A stretch of 64,000 bases of DNA from Gossypium raimondii (lineage: Eukaryota > Streptophyta > Magnoliopsida > Malvales > Malvaceae), in contig NC_068569.1 in NCBI RefSeq assembly GCF_025698545.1, forward strand, positions 3,348,001 through 3,412,000. The letters run 5' to 3'. Each line of letters begins with the position of its first letter. The stretch's first letter is position 1. The position numbers were made by a program, and so were the translations under genes. The notes under the pieces were generated by a model. It was not told where the DNA came from and did not search any database. It worked only from the letters and a program-made list of their open reading frames with translations. Shown piece by piece: positions 13,035 through 25,294 of the stretch.

Positions 13035-13598
13035 TACGGTTTAGTCGGTTCTCGGACCAAACGTAGCATATGTGAGCCTAGCTATACATGCCACGTTATT
13101 ACTCTTGATGATGTGATATCTCCGGGCTCTAACGAAATTGCTTTGTTAAGACAGAGATGATTTTCAATCGAGCTATTTTCGATAATGCTAAAAATGATAT
13201 TGAGATAAATGAAATATGCTCACGTTATGTTGGAATTTGGAAAGGTAAGTATAAAAATTTGTGATATGGATGTGTTCATGTATGAAAAGAGATGACTATA
13301 AGTTAAAAAAAAAAAAAGTTTATGTTGTGATAAGCTCATCCAAGTATGTTGGTGATTATATAATGCTATGTGCTCAACATATTTGATTAAGTGAATATGA
13401 TAAGCAAATTTACTTAAATAGATGGAACGTGTGTATGTACATCTGCTTGAATAAGTGAAATTAGTATGTTCATATGATAGAATCTTATGTTTAATTGTTA
13501 AATTAAAGATAATAAGATATTTTGTTTTATGTCTAAACCATGAATATTATAATAGTATGAAAAATTGAATTGGAAGTCAAATTGAGTAGAACGCAGAA

Positions 13599-13880
13599 TG
13601 AGTACTTTCGCTCGGTGATATGTGATGAATTGACGGAAAAGACCATGGTTTGACCATGGCAACATGTGAACATGTGATTATGTGATTCGTGTAAGACCAT
13701 AGTGGGCTATGGCATCGGTAAGTGATATGTGATTCGTGTAAGACCATAGTGGGCTATGGCATCGATAAAGTGATATGTGATTTCGTGTAAGACCATAGCT
13801 GGGCTATGGCATCGGTATGTGATTTGTGATTACGTGTAAGACCATAGTTGGACTATGGCATCGAGAAAATGAAGTACTCA
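13599..13880 (+). repeat. Internal hairpin-chain module, copy in I3
   Basis: Opening arm TGAGTACTT and closing arm AAGTACTCA are complementary. Inside are five hairpins: CCATGG-TTTGA-CCATGG once, then CCATAG-loop-CTATGG four times with loops such as TGGG, CTGGG and TTGGA. The change from G-C to A-T at the same stem position is a compensatory pair. Spacers contain TGTGATTCGTGTAAGA. The module is followed by ATTCCGTAAGACGTTCTC, which resembles the sequence after the LTR module. Confidence 0.8.
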
Positions 13881-14960
13881 ATTCCGTAAGACGTTCTCTA
13901 ATTTGGCAAATGTCGGTAAGTAAAATAGAAGCCAAGTATTGGAATTTAATTAGATATTAACATTGAGCTTGAGTAAGTAAATTCGTTGTGTGAAATTGTG
14001 AGTGACAGAAAACATTTGTAATAAATAGATGTGTTAATTTGCTTGGAATGAATTACGTGGTTATGATGGTATTACATTGATGATGAATACAAAATCATAT
14101 ATATATATGTATCTATGAGAGCAAGTTGAAAGATTTATGACTTCACCATCACCCCCTTATCAGTATTGTTCTATGACGAAAATTATCTTGATGAGACAGA
14201 TATGTTTTTCAACTGAGTTAATTCTAATAGTATAGAAATAAATACTAAAATGTTTGAGTGAAAATGTATTGATTATGAGTTGAAACTCATAAAGGTATGG
14301 ATCAAAGAATAAAACATTTTTTTATTGATGAATGTTATAATTATACAAGCATATGAGTTATGATATTTGGATTATGATGCTATATAGAAATTTTGATTGT
14401 GAATTAGTGATTTGAGTTAGAATTTTGTGTTGAGAACAAAAGTGATTAAAAGCAAATGTTTATTAAATGCTTTGAGAATGTGAACTTAGTAATGAATTGG
14501 CTATTTGTGATGGTATGTGTTATGCGCATTTATGTGTAAGATAAATTTGAGGCTTTACTACACTCACCCCCATATTAGTAAAATGTTACAATGAAATTTG
14601 TGAGATTTTGGTTGAATAAGCTTACGAGTGTAGTGTTACAGAAGTTCGTGTACGGGAGAATAATAATGTGGTCGGAAAAGTGAATGAATTAGAAAATGAG
14701 GACAATATAAAAAGAGAGAAATATTTGATAGTTCTGAAAACTACTCAGATTATCAAAATGGATATCATTCTATATGGATTGTAATTTTTCGATACTTTGT
14801 GTAGCTTCAGATGTTGAAATATCGCTATCCTGATTTTCTTATGAATCTATGTGATTATCTCAAAAGATATGAAAATCCAAAATCATGTGTGAATTTGAAA
14901 TATCTTGTGAAGTAAATCATTAACCTACCATCTGGTAAGATTTTAGGGACGAAAATCCCT

Positions 14961-14972
14961 AAAGGGGGAGAG
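14961..14972 (+). other. Polypurine tract before L4
   Basis: AAAGGGGGAGAG immediately precedes the L4 start. Confidence 0.8.
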
Positions 14973-14973
14973 T

Positions 14974-17972
14974 TGTAATAGCCGATTTTAGGCTTAGTCG
15001 AACAATGGTTTCGGGACCACAACCGAAAAAAAAATGTAATGGCTTGAATTTTCAGAGGTGTCGGACGGTGATTCGAGATCACTAAATTCGACAAATGGGT
15101 AGAAAATATTATTAATTTAGTAAGTATAAGTTAAATATGAAGTTAGGAAAATTTTTGAAATAGTGAATAGTGCACTAGAAATAAATATTAAAATAATTAG
15201 AATCGAAATGAGGTATCAAGACCTCGGGATTTTAAACTGAGCCATAAATATTTTTATAAATATTTATGGAGTGTTAAAAGTTAGTATTAAAGTTTAGTTA
15301 AGAAATTTTAAAGTTCGATAATTAATTGAACAAAAGGACTAAATTGTAACAAATGCAAAATTTTGGGAAATGATTAAATAGCTTAAATGATAAAAGGAAG
15401 AGGGCTTAAAGGACAAATAGACCCAAGATCTATTTGGGCTGGACGGCAGAGGCATGAAATCAGCAAGAAAGTAAGGAGAATTAAGGGCAAAATTGGAAAA
15501 TTGCAAAATTTGCTTAATAAAGTTAGGACCCAAGTGGAATTATCTAGATTTCTCTTCATTTTTCTGAATTCTCATCAGCTAAAACACCATGGAAGGGCTT
15601 CTTCAAGCTGGTTCTTCATATTTTTATTACAAGTAAGTTCAATTCTTGACTATTTCTTGAAATTTTTGTATTTTTATGACTTTTACAACTAGGCCCACTT
15701 ATTAAATTCATTAGTTTTTGATTTTATGAAAGAAGTTGAAAGTTGATATGAATATGTGCTGGAAGTATATGATGATTTAGCATGAAATTAGAGCTTTAAA
15801 TTGTTCATATGCTGATTTTATTGAAAGAATTGAATAGAAAGTGAATGTTTGGGACCTAATAGTAAAAGAGTTTGAAGATAGAGTTATATGTGGAAATTCT
15901 GAATTTCAATAGTTGTGTAACAACTTATAATGTCTAGTAAAGTACTAATTGAGAAAATTAGATTAATTGAGGGTTAATTGAGAAAGGACCGAATTGTATA
16001 AACTGTGAAATTTGGGGCAAAATGGAAATCAACATTTTGCACTAAAGCAGTTTTGGACAGCAGCAGTAGTGTAACTTTGAAAAATCACCAAAATTGTAGA
16101 GATTGAATTAGAGGATGAATAAAATATGAAACTAAAGCTTATTGAGTCTAGTTTCTTATAAAAGAAATGATGTAAGCAATGGAATTGTAAATCATGAGAT
16201 ATAATAGATTTTGTGAGACAAGGTCAGAATGAATTCGGGTTCCCTGTTCTGACTTTGGAAAATCATTAAAATTGAAAAAAAATGATTATGAGTTATAGTT
16301 TATATGGTTAGAATCCTTAATGAGTCTATTTTAGAAGAAACAAGCTAAAACATCATCCGAATTCTGTACAATGAGATAATTAATTTTTAGTGAAGAGTGG
16401 TCGGAACTGTCAGACAGCGAAACAGGGAAACTTTAAAGAATAAACTGTACTATTTGGCTGAACCAAAATTATGAAAATTTTATGGTATGAAGATATGTGA
16501 GTCTAGTTTCAGGAAAATTAACGGATCTTAATTTGGAGCTCTGTAGCTCCGGATAAAAATAATTTAGTGACTCTGACTCGGATAAACAGCTTTGAATATA
16601 CATGTTAGTGAATATTGAAATTATGGTTAATGTTGTTTAAGTGTGTTATACACATTAAGGATGTGGAATGGAGAGGAGGAGGAGGAAAATTGGGAAATAT
16701 ATGAATGATTCGTGTATAAATGGTCATATGTTTGATTATAACTCATAAACGATGAAATATGAATGATGCTTATTTTTGTGCATTATTGGTCATGGTTTAA
16801 GCTCATGTGTGAAAATAAAGTTTCATAGTATGTGTGTATGGTATATTCAGTATATGATTTGGCATGAAATAATACCATGAATGGTTTATGAATTAACACA
16901 TGTTGGTAAGCCTGATATATGAATAAATGATCAAATTGAGCGGAACGCCGGATTTGAGTACTTCTGATCAAGTGACAAAGTGATAAGTGATAGCTTCAGC
17001 TACACTTATCTGATCAAGTGACAAGTGGAAAGTGGAAAGTGATAAGTGATAGCTTCGGCTACACTTATCTGATCAAGTGACAAGTGAAAAGTGATAAGTG
17101 ATAGCTTCGGCTATACTTATCTGATCAAGAGACAAAGTGATAAGTAATAGCTTTAGCTACACTTATCTGATCAAGAGACAAAGTGATAAGTGGCTACACT
17201 TATCTGATCAAGAAACAAAGTGATAAGTGGCTACACTTATCTGATCAAGAAACAAAGTGATAAGTGGCTACACTTATTTGATCAAGAAACAAAGTGATAA
17301 GTGGCTACACTTATCTGATCAGAAACAAAGTGATAGGTGGCTACACTTATCGATCGGGACAAGTGATAAGTGATCATACGTAAGACCATAGTTATACTAT
17401 GGCAAAGTGAAAGTGAAGTACTCAATTTTCCGTGACCGTTCCCTAATTTGATTAAGGATGGTAAGTGACAAATGGGCCCGAAAGAATTAAAGTAAATGGA
17501 TAAGTGGTAGTGTATTTATATCAGGACGATGTTGTTATTCAAACTAAAGTGATATTTTCATTGCTAAATTGAGAATTTCATAAATGTGTTATTGAATGGT
17601 ATAATCAATAAACATTGAGTTAAATGGTAAATACGTATTAGTTTTGAATTTGATGTCATTGAATTGTACGTGAATTAAATGGAAATTGCTAGTGATATGA
17701 TTTAAATTATGAGCATGAGAAATTGCGAATTGAATGAAATGGAAATGAAGCATTAAATTGCATGAGTATGTATCGGGTCTCATGAGCCCTAATTATTATG
17801 ATTATAATATTTTGAGGATATATTGTGAAAAGTTATAGAAACATGTTAATTATTTTGAAAGTTTTAATTTTGATGAAATTTTATAACTTTCGGTTAAATA
17901 CGTTTACAAGTGTATGTGTTTTGGTAATGCCTCGTACCTATTCCGGTGTTGGATACGGTTAAGGGTGTTACA
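14974..17972 (+). mobile_element. LTR copy L4 (about 3.0 kb)
   Basis: 2999 bp with TG...CA ends and very high similarity to L3, differing by scattered small indels. The hairpin module lies at 16954-17425. Confidence 0.88.
16954..17425 (+). repeat. LTR hairpin-chain module, copy in L4
   Basis: Nine hairpins with both closing arms intact. It is almost identical to the L3 copy. Confidence 0.82.
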
Positions 17973-18545
17973 TTTAGTGGTATCGAGCTACGGTTTAGTC
18001 GGTTCTCGGACCAAACGTAGCATATGTGAGCCTAGCTATACATGCCACGTTATTACTCTTGATGATGTGATATCTCCGGCTCTAACGAAATTGCTTTGTT
18101 AAGACAGAGATGATTTTCAATCGAGCTATTTTCGATAATGCTAAAAATGATATTGAGATAAATGAAATATGCTCACGTTATGTTGGAATTTGGAAAGGTA
18201 AGTATAAAAATTTGTGATATGGATGTGTTCATGTATGAAAAGAGATGACTATAAGTTAAAAAAAAAAGTTTATGTTGTGATAAGCTCATCCAAGTATGTT
18301 GGTGATTATATAATGCTATGTGCTCAACATATTTGATTAAGTGAATATGATAAGCAAATTTACTTAAATAGATGGAACGTGTATGTACATCCGCTTGAAT
18401 AAGTGAAATTAGTATGTTCATATGATAGAATCTTATGTTTAATTGTTAAATTAAAGATAATAAGATATTTTGTTTTATGTCTAAACCATGAATATTATAA
18501 TAGTATGAAAATTGAATTGGAAGTCAAATTGAGTAGAACGCAGAA

Positions 18546-18828
18546 TGAGTACTTTCGTTCGGTGATATGTGATGAATTGATTGAAAAGACCATGGTTTGA
18601 CCATGGCAACATGTGAACATGTGATTATGTGATTCCGTGTAAGACCATAGTGGGCTATGGCATCGGTAAGTGATATGTGATTCCGTGTAAGACCATAGTG
18701 GGCTATGGCATCGGTAAGTGATATGTGATTTCGTGTAAGACCATAGTCGGGCTATGGCATCGGTATGTGATTTGTGATTACGTGTAAGACCATAGTTGGA
18801 CTATGGCATCGAGAAAATGAAGTACTCA
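18546..18828 (+). repeat. Internal hairpin-chain module, copy in I4
   Basis: Same organisation as I3: one CCATGG hairpin, then four CCATAG/CTATGG hairpins between complementary arms. Confidence 0.8.
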
Positions 18829-19904
18829 ATTCCGTAAGACGTTCTCTAATTTGGCAAATGTCGGTAAGTAAAATAGAAGCCAAGTATTGGAATTTAATTA
18901 GATATTAACATTGAGCTTGAGTAAGTAAATTAGTTGTGTGAAATTGTGAGTGATGAAAACATTTGTAATAAATAGATGTGTTAATTTGCTTGGAATGAAT
19001 TACGTGGTTATGATGGTATTACATTGATGATGAATACAAAATCATATATATATATGTATCTATGAGAGCAAGTTGAAAGATTTATGACTTCACCATCACC
19101 CCTTATTAGTATTGTTCTATGACGAAAATTATCTTGATGAGACAGATATGTTTTCAACCTGAGTTAATTCTAATAGTATAGAAATAAATACTAAAATGTT
19201 TGAGTGAAAATGTATTGATTATGAGTTGAAACTCATAAAGGTATGGATCAAAGAATAAAACATTTTTTTATTGATGAATGTTATAATTATACAAGCATAT
19301 GAGTTATGATATTTGGATTATGATGCTATATAGAAATTTTGATTGTGAATTAGTGATTTGAGTTAGAATTTTGTGTTGAGAACAAAAGTGATTAAAAGCA
19401 AATGTTTATTAAATGCTTTGAGAATGTGAACTTAGTAATGAATTGGCTATTTGTGATGGTATGTGTTATGCGCATTTATGTGTAAGATAAATTTGAGGCT
19501 TTACTACACTCACCCCATATTAGTAAAATGTTACAATGAAATTTGTGAGATTTTGGTTGAATAAGCTTACGAGTGTAGTGTTACGAAGTTCGTATGGGAG
19601 AATAATAATGTGGTCGGAAAAGTGAATGAATTAGAAAATGAGGACAATATAAAAAGAGAGAAATATTTGATAGTTCTGAAAACTACTCAGATTATCAAAA
19701 TGGATATCATTCTATATGGATTGTAATTTTTCGATACTTTGTGTAGCTTCAGATGTTGAAATATCGCTATCCTGATTTTCTTATGAATCTATGTGATTAT
19801 CTGTAAAAGATATGAAAATCCAAAATCATGTGTGAATTTGAAATATCTTGTGAAGTAAATCATTAACCTACCATCTGGTAAGATTTTCGGGGACGAAAAT
19901 CCCT

Positions 19905-19917
19905 AAAGGGGGGAGAG
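19905..19917 (+). other. Polypurine tract before L5
   Basis: AAAGGGGGGAGAG immediately precedes the L5 start. Confidence 0.8.
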
Positions 19918-19918
19918 T

Positions 19919-22878
19919 TGTAATAGCCCGATTTTAGGCTTAGTCGGAACAGTGGTTTCGGGACCACAAATCCGACGAAAAAAAAAATGTAATGGCTTGA
20001 ATTTTCAGAGGTGTCGGAACGGTGATTCGAGATCACTAAATTCGACAAATGGGTAGAAAATATTATTAATTTAGTAAGTATAAGTTAAATATGAAGTTAG
20101 GAAAATTTTTGAAATAGTGAATAGTGCACTAGAAATAAATATTAAAATAATTAGAATCGAAATGAGGTATCAAGACCTCGGGGATTTTAAACTGAGCCAT
20201 AAATATTTTTATAAATATTTATGGAGTGTTAAAAAGTTAGTATTAAAGTTTCGTTAAGAAATTTTAAAGTTCCGATAATTAATTGAACAAAAAGGACTAA
20301 ATTGTAACAAATGCAAAATTTTGGGAAATGATTAAATAGCTTAAATGATAAAAGGAAGAGGGCTTAAAGGACAAATAGACCCAAGATCTATTTGGGCTGG
20401 ACGGCAGAGGCATGAAATCAGCAAGAAAGTAAGGAGAATTAAGGGCAAAATTGGAAAATTGCAAAATTTGCTTAATAAAGTTAGGACCCAAGTGGAATTA
20501 TCTAGATTTCTCTTCATTTTCTGAATTCTCATCAGCTAAAACACCATGGAAGGGCTTCTTCAAGCTGGTTCTTCATATTTTTATTACAAGTAAGTTCAAT
20601 TCTTGACTATTTCTTGAAATTTTTGTATTTTATGACTTTTACAACTAGGCCCACTTATTAAATTCATTAGTTTTGATTTTATGAAAGAAGTTGAAAGTTG
20701 ATATGAATATGTGCTGGAAGTATATGATGATTTAGCATGAAATTAGAGCTTTAAATTGTTCATATGCTGATTTTATTGAAAGAATTGAATAGAAAGTGAA
20801 TGTTTGGGACCTAATAGTAAAAGAGTTTGAAGATAGAGTTATATGTGGAAATTCTGAATTTCAATAGTTGTGTAACAACTTATAATGTCTAGTAAAGTAC
20901 TAATTGAGAAAATTAGATTAATTGAGGGTTAATTGAGAAAGGACCGAATTGTATAAACTGTGAAATTTGGGGCAAAATGGAAATCAACATTTTGCACTAA
21001 AGCAGTTTTGGACAGCAGCAGTAGTGTAACTTTGAAAAATCACCAAAAATTGTAGAGATTGAATTAGAGGATGAATAAAATATGAAACTAAAGCTTATTG
21101 AGTCTAGTTTCTTATAAAAGAAATGATGTAAGCAATGGAATTGTAAATCATGAGATATAATAGATTTTGTGAGACAAGGTCAGAATGAATTCGGGTTCCC
21201 TGTTCTGACTTTGGAAAATCATTAAAATTGAAAAAAAATGATTATGAGTTATAGTTTATATGGTTAGAATCCTTAATGAGTCTATTTTAGAAGAAACAAG
21301 CTAAAACATCATCCGAATTCTTTACAATGAGATAATTAATTTTAGTGAAGAGTGGTCGGAACTGTCAGACAGCGAAACAGGGAAACTTTAAAGAATAAAC
21401 TGTACTATTTGGCTGAACCAAAATTATGAAAATTTTATGGTATGAAGATATGTGAGTCTAGTTTCAGGAAAATTAACGGATCTTAATTTGGAGCTCTGTA
21501 GCTCCGGATAAAAATAATTTAGTGACTCTGACTCGGATAAACAGCTTTGAATATACATGTTAGTGAATATTGAAATTATGGTTAATGTTGTTTAAGTGTG
21601 TTATACACATTAAGGATGTGGAATGGAGAGGAGGAGGAGGAAAATTGGGAAATATATGAATGATTCGTGTATAAATGGTCATATGTTTGATTATAACTCA
21701 TAAACGATGAAATATGAATGATGCTTATTTTGTGCATTATTGGTCATGGTTTAAGCTCATGTGTGAAAATAAAGTTTCATAGTATATGTGTATGGTATAT
21801 TCAGTATATGATTTGGCATGAAATAATACCATGAATGGTTTATGAATTAACACATGTTGGTAAGCCTGATATATGAATAAATGATCAAATTGAGCGAACG
21901 CGGATTTGAGTACTTCGATCAAGTGACAAAGTGATAAGTGATAGCTTCACTACACTTATCCGATCAAGTGACAAGTGGAAAGTGGAAAGTGATAAGTGAT
22001 AGCTTGCTACACTTATCCGATCAAGTGACAAGTGAAAAGTGATAAGTGATAGCTTCGCTATACTTATCGATCAAGAGACAAAGTGATAAGTAATAGCTTT
22101 AGCTACACTTATCTGATCAAGAGACAAAGTGATAAGTGGCTACACTTATCTGATCAAGAAACAAAGTGATAAGTGGCTACACTTATTTGATCAAGAAACA
22201 AAGTGATAAGTGGCTACACTTATCTGATCAGAAACAAAGTGATAGGTGGCTACACTTATCTGATCAGGGACAAGTGATAAGTGATCATACGTAAGACCAT
22301 AGTTATACTATGGCAAAGTGAAAGTGAAGTACTCAATTTTCCGTGACTGCTCCCTAATTTGATTAAGGATGGTAAGTGACAAATGGGCCCGAAAGAATTA
22401 AAGTAAATGGATAAGTGGTAGTGTATTTATATCGGAGACGATGTTGTTATTCAAACTAAAGTGATATTTTCATTGCTAAATTGAGAATTTCATAAATGTG
22501 TTATTGAATGGTATAATCAATAAACATTGAGTTAAATGGTAAATACGTATTAGTTTTGAATTTGATGTCATTGAATTGTACGTGAATTAAATGGAAATTG
22601 CTAGTGATATGATTTAAATTATGAGCATGAGAAATTGCGAATTGAATGAAATGGAAATGAAGCATTAAATTGCATGAGTATGTATCGGTCTCGCAGCCCT
22701 AATTATTATGATTATAATATTTTGAGGATATATTGTGAAAAGTTATAGAAACATGTTAATTATTTTGAAAGTTTTAATTTTGATGAAATTTTATAACTCG
22801 GTTAAATCGTTTACAAGTGTATGTGTTTTGGTAATGCCTCGTACCTATTCCGTGTTGGATACGGTTAAGGGTGTTACA
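19919..22878 (+). mobile_element. LTR copy L5 (2.96 kb)
   Basis: Full-length LTR with one hairpin repeat fewer than L1-L4. After its end at 22878 the expected primer site is absent and unrelated AT-rich sequence begins. Confidence 0.86.
21906..22336 (+). repeat. LTR hairpin-chain module, copy in L5 (eight hairpins)
   Basis: One GATAAGTG-GCTA-CACTTATC hairpin fewer than L1-L4. Several single-base losses occur in the inner stems. The eight-hairpin form is shared with L6. Confidence 0.8.
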
Positions 22879-25294
22879 TTTTAATTGATCAATTGGAAAT
22901 ATATGAAAAAAATTTATATATAATGTTTTGTATTTTATTATCCTTTATAGATTTATGAATATTATGAATATATAAAAAATAGGAAGTTGTAATCAAAAAA
23001 AATAGTATTTGTATTTTAATATGATTTATATAAAATAAATTATGAGAAATAAATAATGGACAGGTACATTTTAATTTGAAAAAAAAAGTATTTAGTATAT
23101 AAAAGAATGAAAATAATTGAAATATGAATAAAGAAGAGAAAAAATATGAGAACATAGATAATAAATTTAAAATGAATTAATTATTATCAAAAAAGATTAG
23201 TATATAAGAGTTGATCAATTTTGTACAGCTATAAATAGATAGAATGAATAAATTAATGAGATATTTTTTATTTAAAATGAGATATGCTATAAATATATGA
23301 TTATTATTTAATACTAATATGTTAAGTATAAAGCGATTATAATGAATGTATTTTAAATGAAGAGATTGAAAAAATATATAGGAATATATTGTACTAAAAA
23401 ATGAATATATTTGAAAATGTTATTAAAATAATAAATTATATGAACAGATTTAGAAAAAATCATATTATTTAAAGGATAGAAAATTAAAAATTTCGATGAA
23501 ATTATGAAATTTTAGTAGATATGTTGAAAAAATACAAAATATATTAATATGTAGATTAATAGTAGGAAATGAAATAGTGATGTTAAATAGTATGAGCTGA
23601 TATGGTACTAAATTATATGTATTTAGTACTAGTGATAAAGGATATAATAATGAGAATAGAAAATTTATAAAATGATTATTAACAAGTATATGACTAAGAA
23701 TAAGTTCTCAGAAAGTCAGAAGAGAATAAGATGCATTAGAAAAAGACTCAAAAGTGTCAGAGAAAGCATCAAAAAAATTCACATTAGGATATGCAAAAAA
23801 AGATGAAGGTTTAAAACTTATGATAAGTTATTACTATTAAGAAGAAATATAGATAGATTTAATATTATGAATGATAAATGATAGATAATTCTGATTGGTA
23901 GGTATCAAGTTTAATTTATGTATTGGTAGTTTAAGTTTGAACCAAGTATTATTAAATTAATGATTATTACTGTTGAATTATTGTCTAGATTGTTTGCTGA
24001 CAATTTTTATAGTTTTGATAATTAAAATATGAAAGTTAATATGCTCACTAGTTGGAATTTGGAAAGGTAAGTATAATTGTTATGTTTATGTTGAATGACT
24101 AAATTAAAAAAAAAAGTTTATTTGTATAAGCTATCCATTGTTGGTATTAAAATTTGGTTAACATATTTGTAGTATATGATAATAAATTTATAAAATGGAT
24201 GGTTTCTTGAAAAGTAATATATTTATAAAAATTATGTTTAATTGTAAATAAAGATAATGAGTTATTTGTTTTGTAAACCATAATTTATAATGTATAAATT
24301 GAATGGAATAAATAGAGAAAGAAACTTATTGAAATTATTTATTGGAAATATGGTTTGCCAGAAATGATAAATTATTATGTATTCGTTAACCATATGGGTA
24401 TGCATGATTGAAGTATAGTGATTCGAAGATATGCTATGGTATTGATATGGATTGAAACATGGTTTGCAGCAAATGTGATTGTATTATGAATAAGTGACTA
24501 TGGCATCGGAATAGTACTATTCGTAAGATCTAATTGGCAATGGAGTAAAATAAGCAATATTGGAATTATATGTATACATGTAGTAATTTTAATGTAGAAT
24601 GATTGAAAATTGTAAATAATGATGTTTAATTCTGGATAATTCGGGTATGGGTATTAATGAGAAAAAATTTATATGTATCATGAGAGAAGTAAATTTATGT
24701 TCACATCCTTTAATTGTATAAAAATTTTTTAAGATTAGTTTAACTGAGTTATTAAATTAGAAATAAATAAAAATTTAGTGAAAATTATGATTAGTTAAAT
24801 TAAAGGATTGGATCAATATAATTTTTTATTGATGAATTATAATTATAAGATATAGTTTATATTTGAATTATAGTTATAGAAATTTATTGTAATTTGATTA
24901 ATAATTTTTGTGAGAACAAAAGTGATAAAGAAATTTTAAAATTTTTAATTGAATTTAATATGTATTTGTTATGGATGTTTGATTATGTGTAAAAAATTTG
25001 GTTTAATACCATTTATAAAATGTTAAAAAATTTTGAATTTGGTTGAATAAACTTGAAGTGATGTTAAAATTGGTTGAAAAAGTGGTAAAAGTAATGATTA
25101 GAAAATTGAGGATTAAAAAGAAATATTTGTATTAAATACATTAAAAATGGAATTTATTGATTTAATTTCATATTTGTTATTCGATGTTAATATGTGATTT
25201 TATGAATCATGGGAATAAAAAAGAAAATTAAAATCATGATAGAATTAATAAATGTAATAAATATTAACCTACTTTTAATTTTGGATCAAATAAA
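22879..25294 (+). mobile_element. Degenerate internal region I5
   Basis: 22879 to about 24030 is very AT-rich sequence without clear similarity to the array. From about 24035 (ATATGCTCACTAGTTGGAAT) to 25294 it follows the I-region order but with deletions everywhere. The internal hairpin module survives only as traces (CCATATGGGTATG; TAGTACTATTCG near 24505). Loss is by deletion more than substitution, so low-quality assembled sequence is as likely as age. Confidence 0.6.

Larger units (their letters stand above)
13018..14973 (+). mobile_element. Internal region I3 (non-coding, best preserved)
   Basis: 1956 bp. It begins with the only intact primer binding site in the array (13023-13034), carries the internal hairpin module at about 13599-13880 and ends with the polypurine tract at 14961-14972. 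No reading frame resembles retrotransposon proteins. Confidence 0.87.
17973..19918 (+). mobile_element. Internal region I4 (non-coding)
   Basis: 1946 bp. The primer site lacks one A (TGGTATCGAGC), the hairpin module lies at 18546-18828 and the polypurine tract is at the end. No retroelement protein is seen. Confidence 0.85.

Noticed and set aside
15387-15692. 101-codon frame recurring in array LTRs (also 5503-5808)
   Set aside because: It is broken by small indels in other copies, has no domain, and lies in LTR sequence whose relatives elsewhere do not keep the frame. Not treated as a gene.
22889-23155. 88-codon minus-strand frame
   Set aside because: Extremely AT-rich, Phe/Ile/Tyr-dominated translation within degenerate repeat sequence. 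Chance.
23700-23830. Possible retroelement protein remnant (Lys/Ser-rich stretch in I5)
   Set aside because: No conserved protease, reverse transcriptase or integrase motif could be read in any frame.
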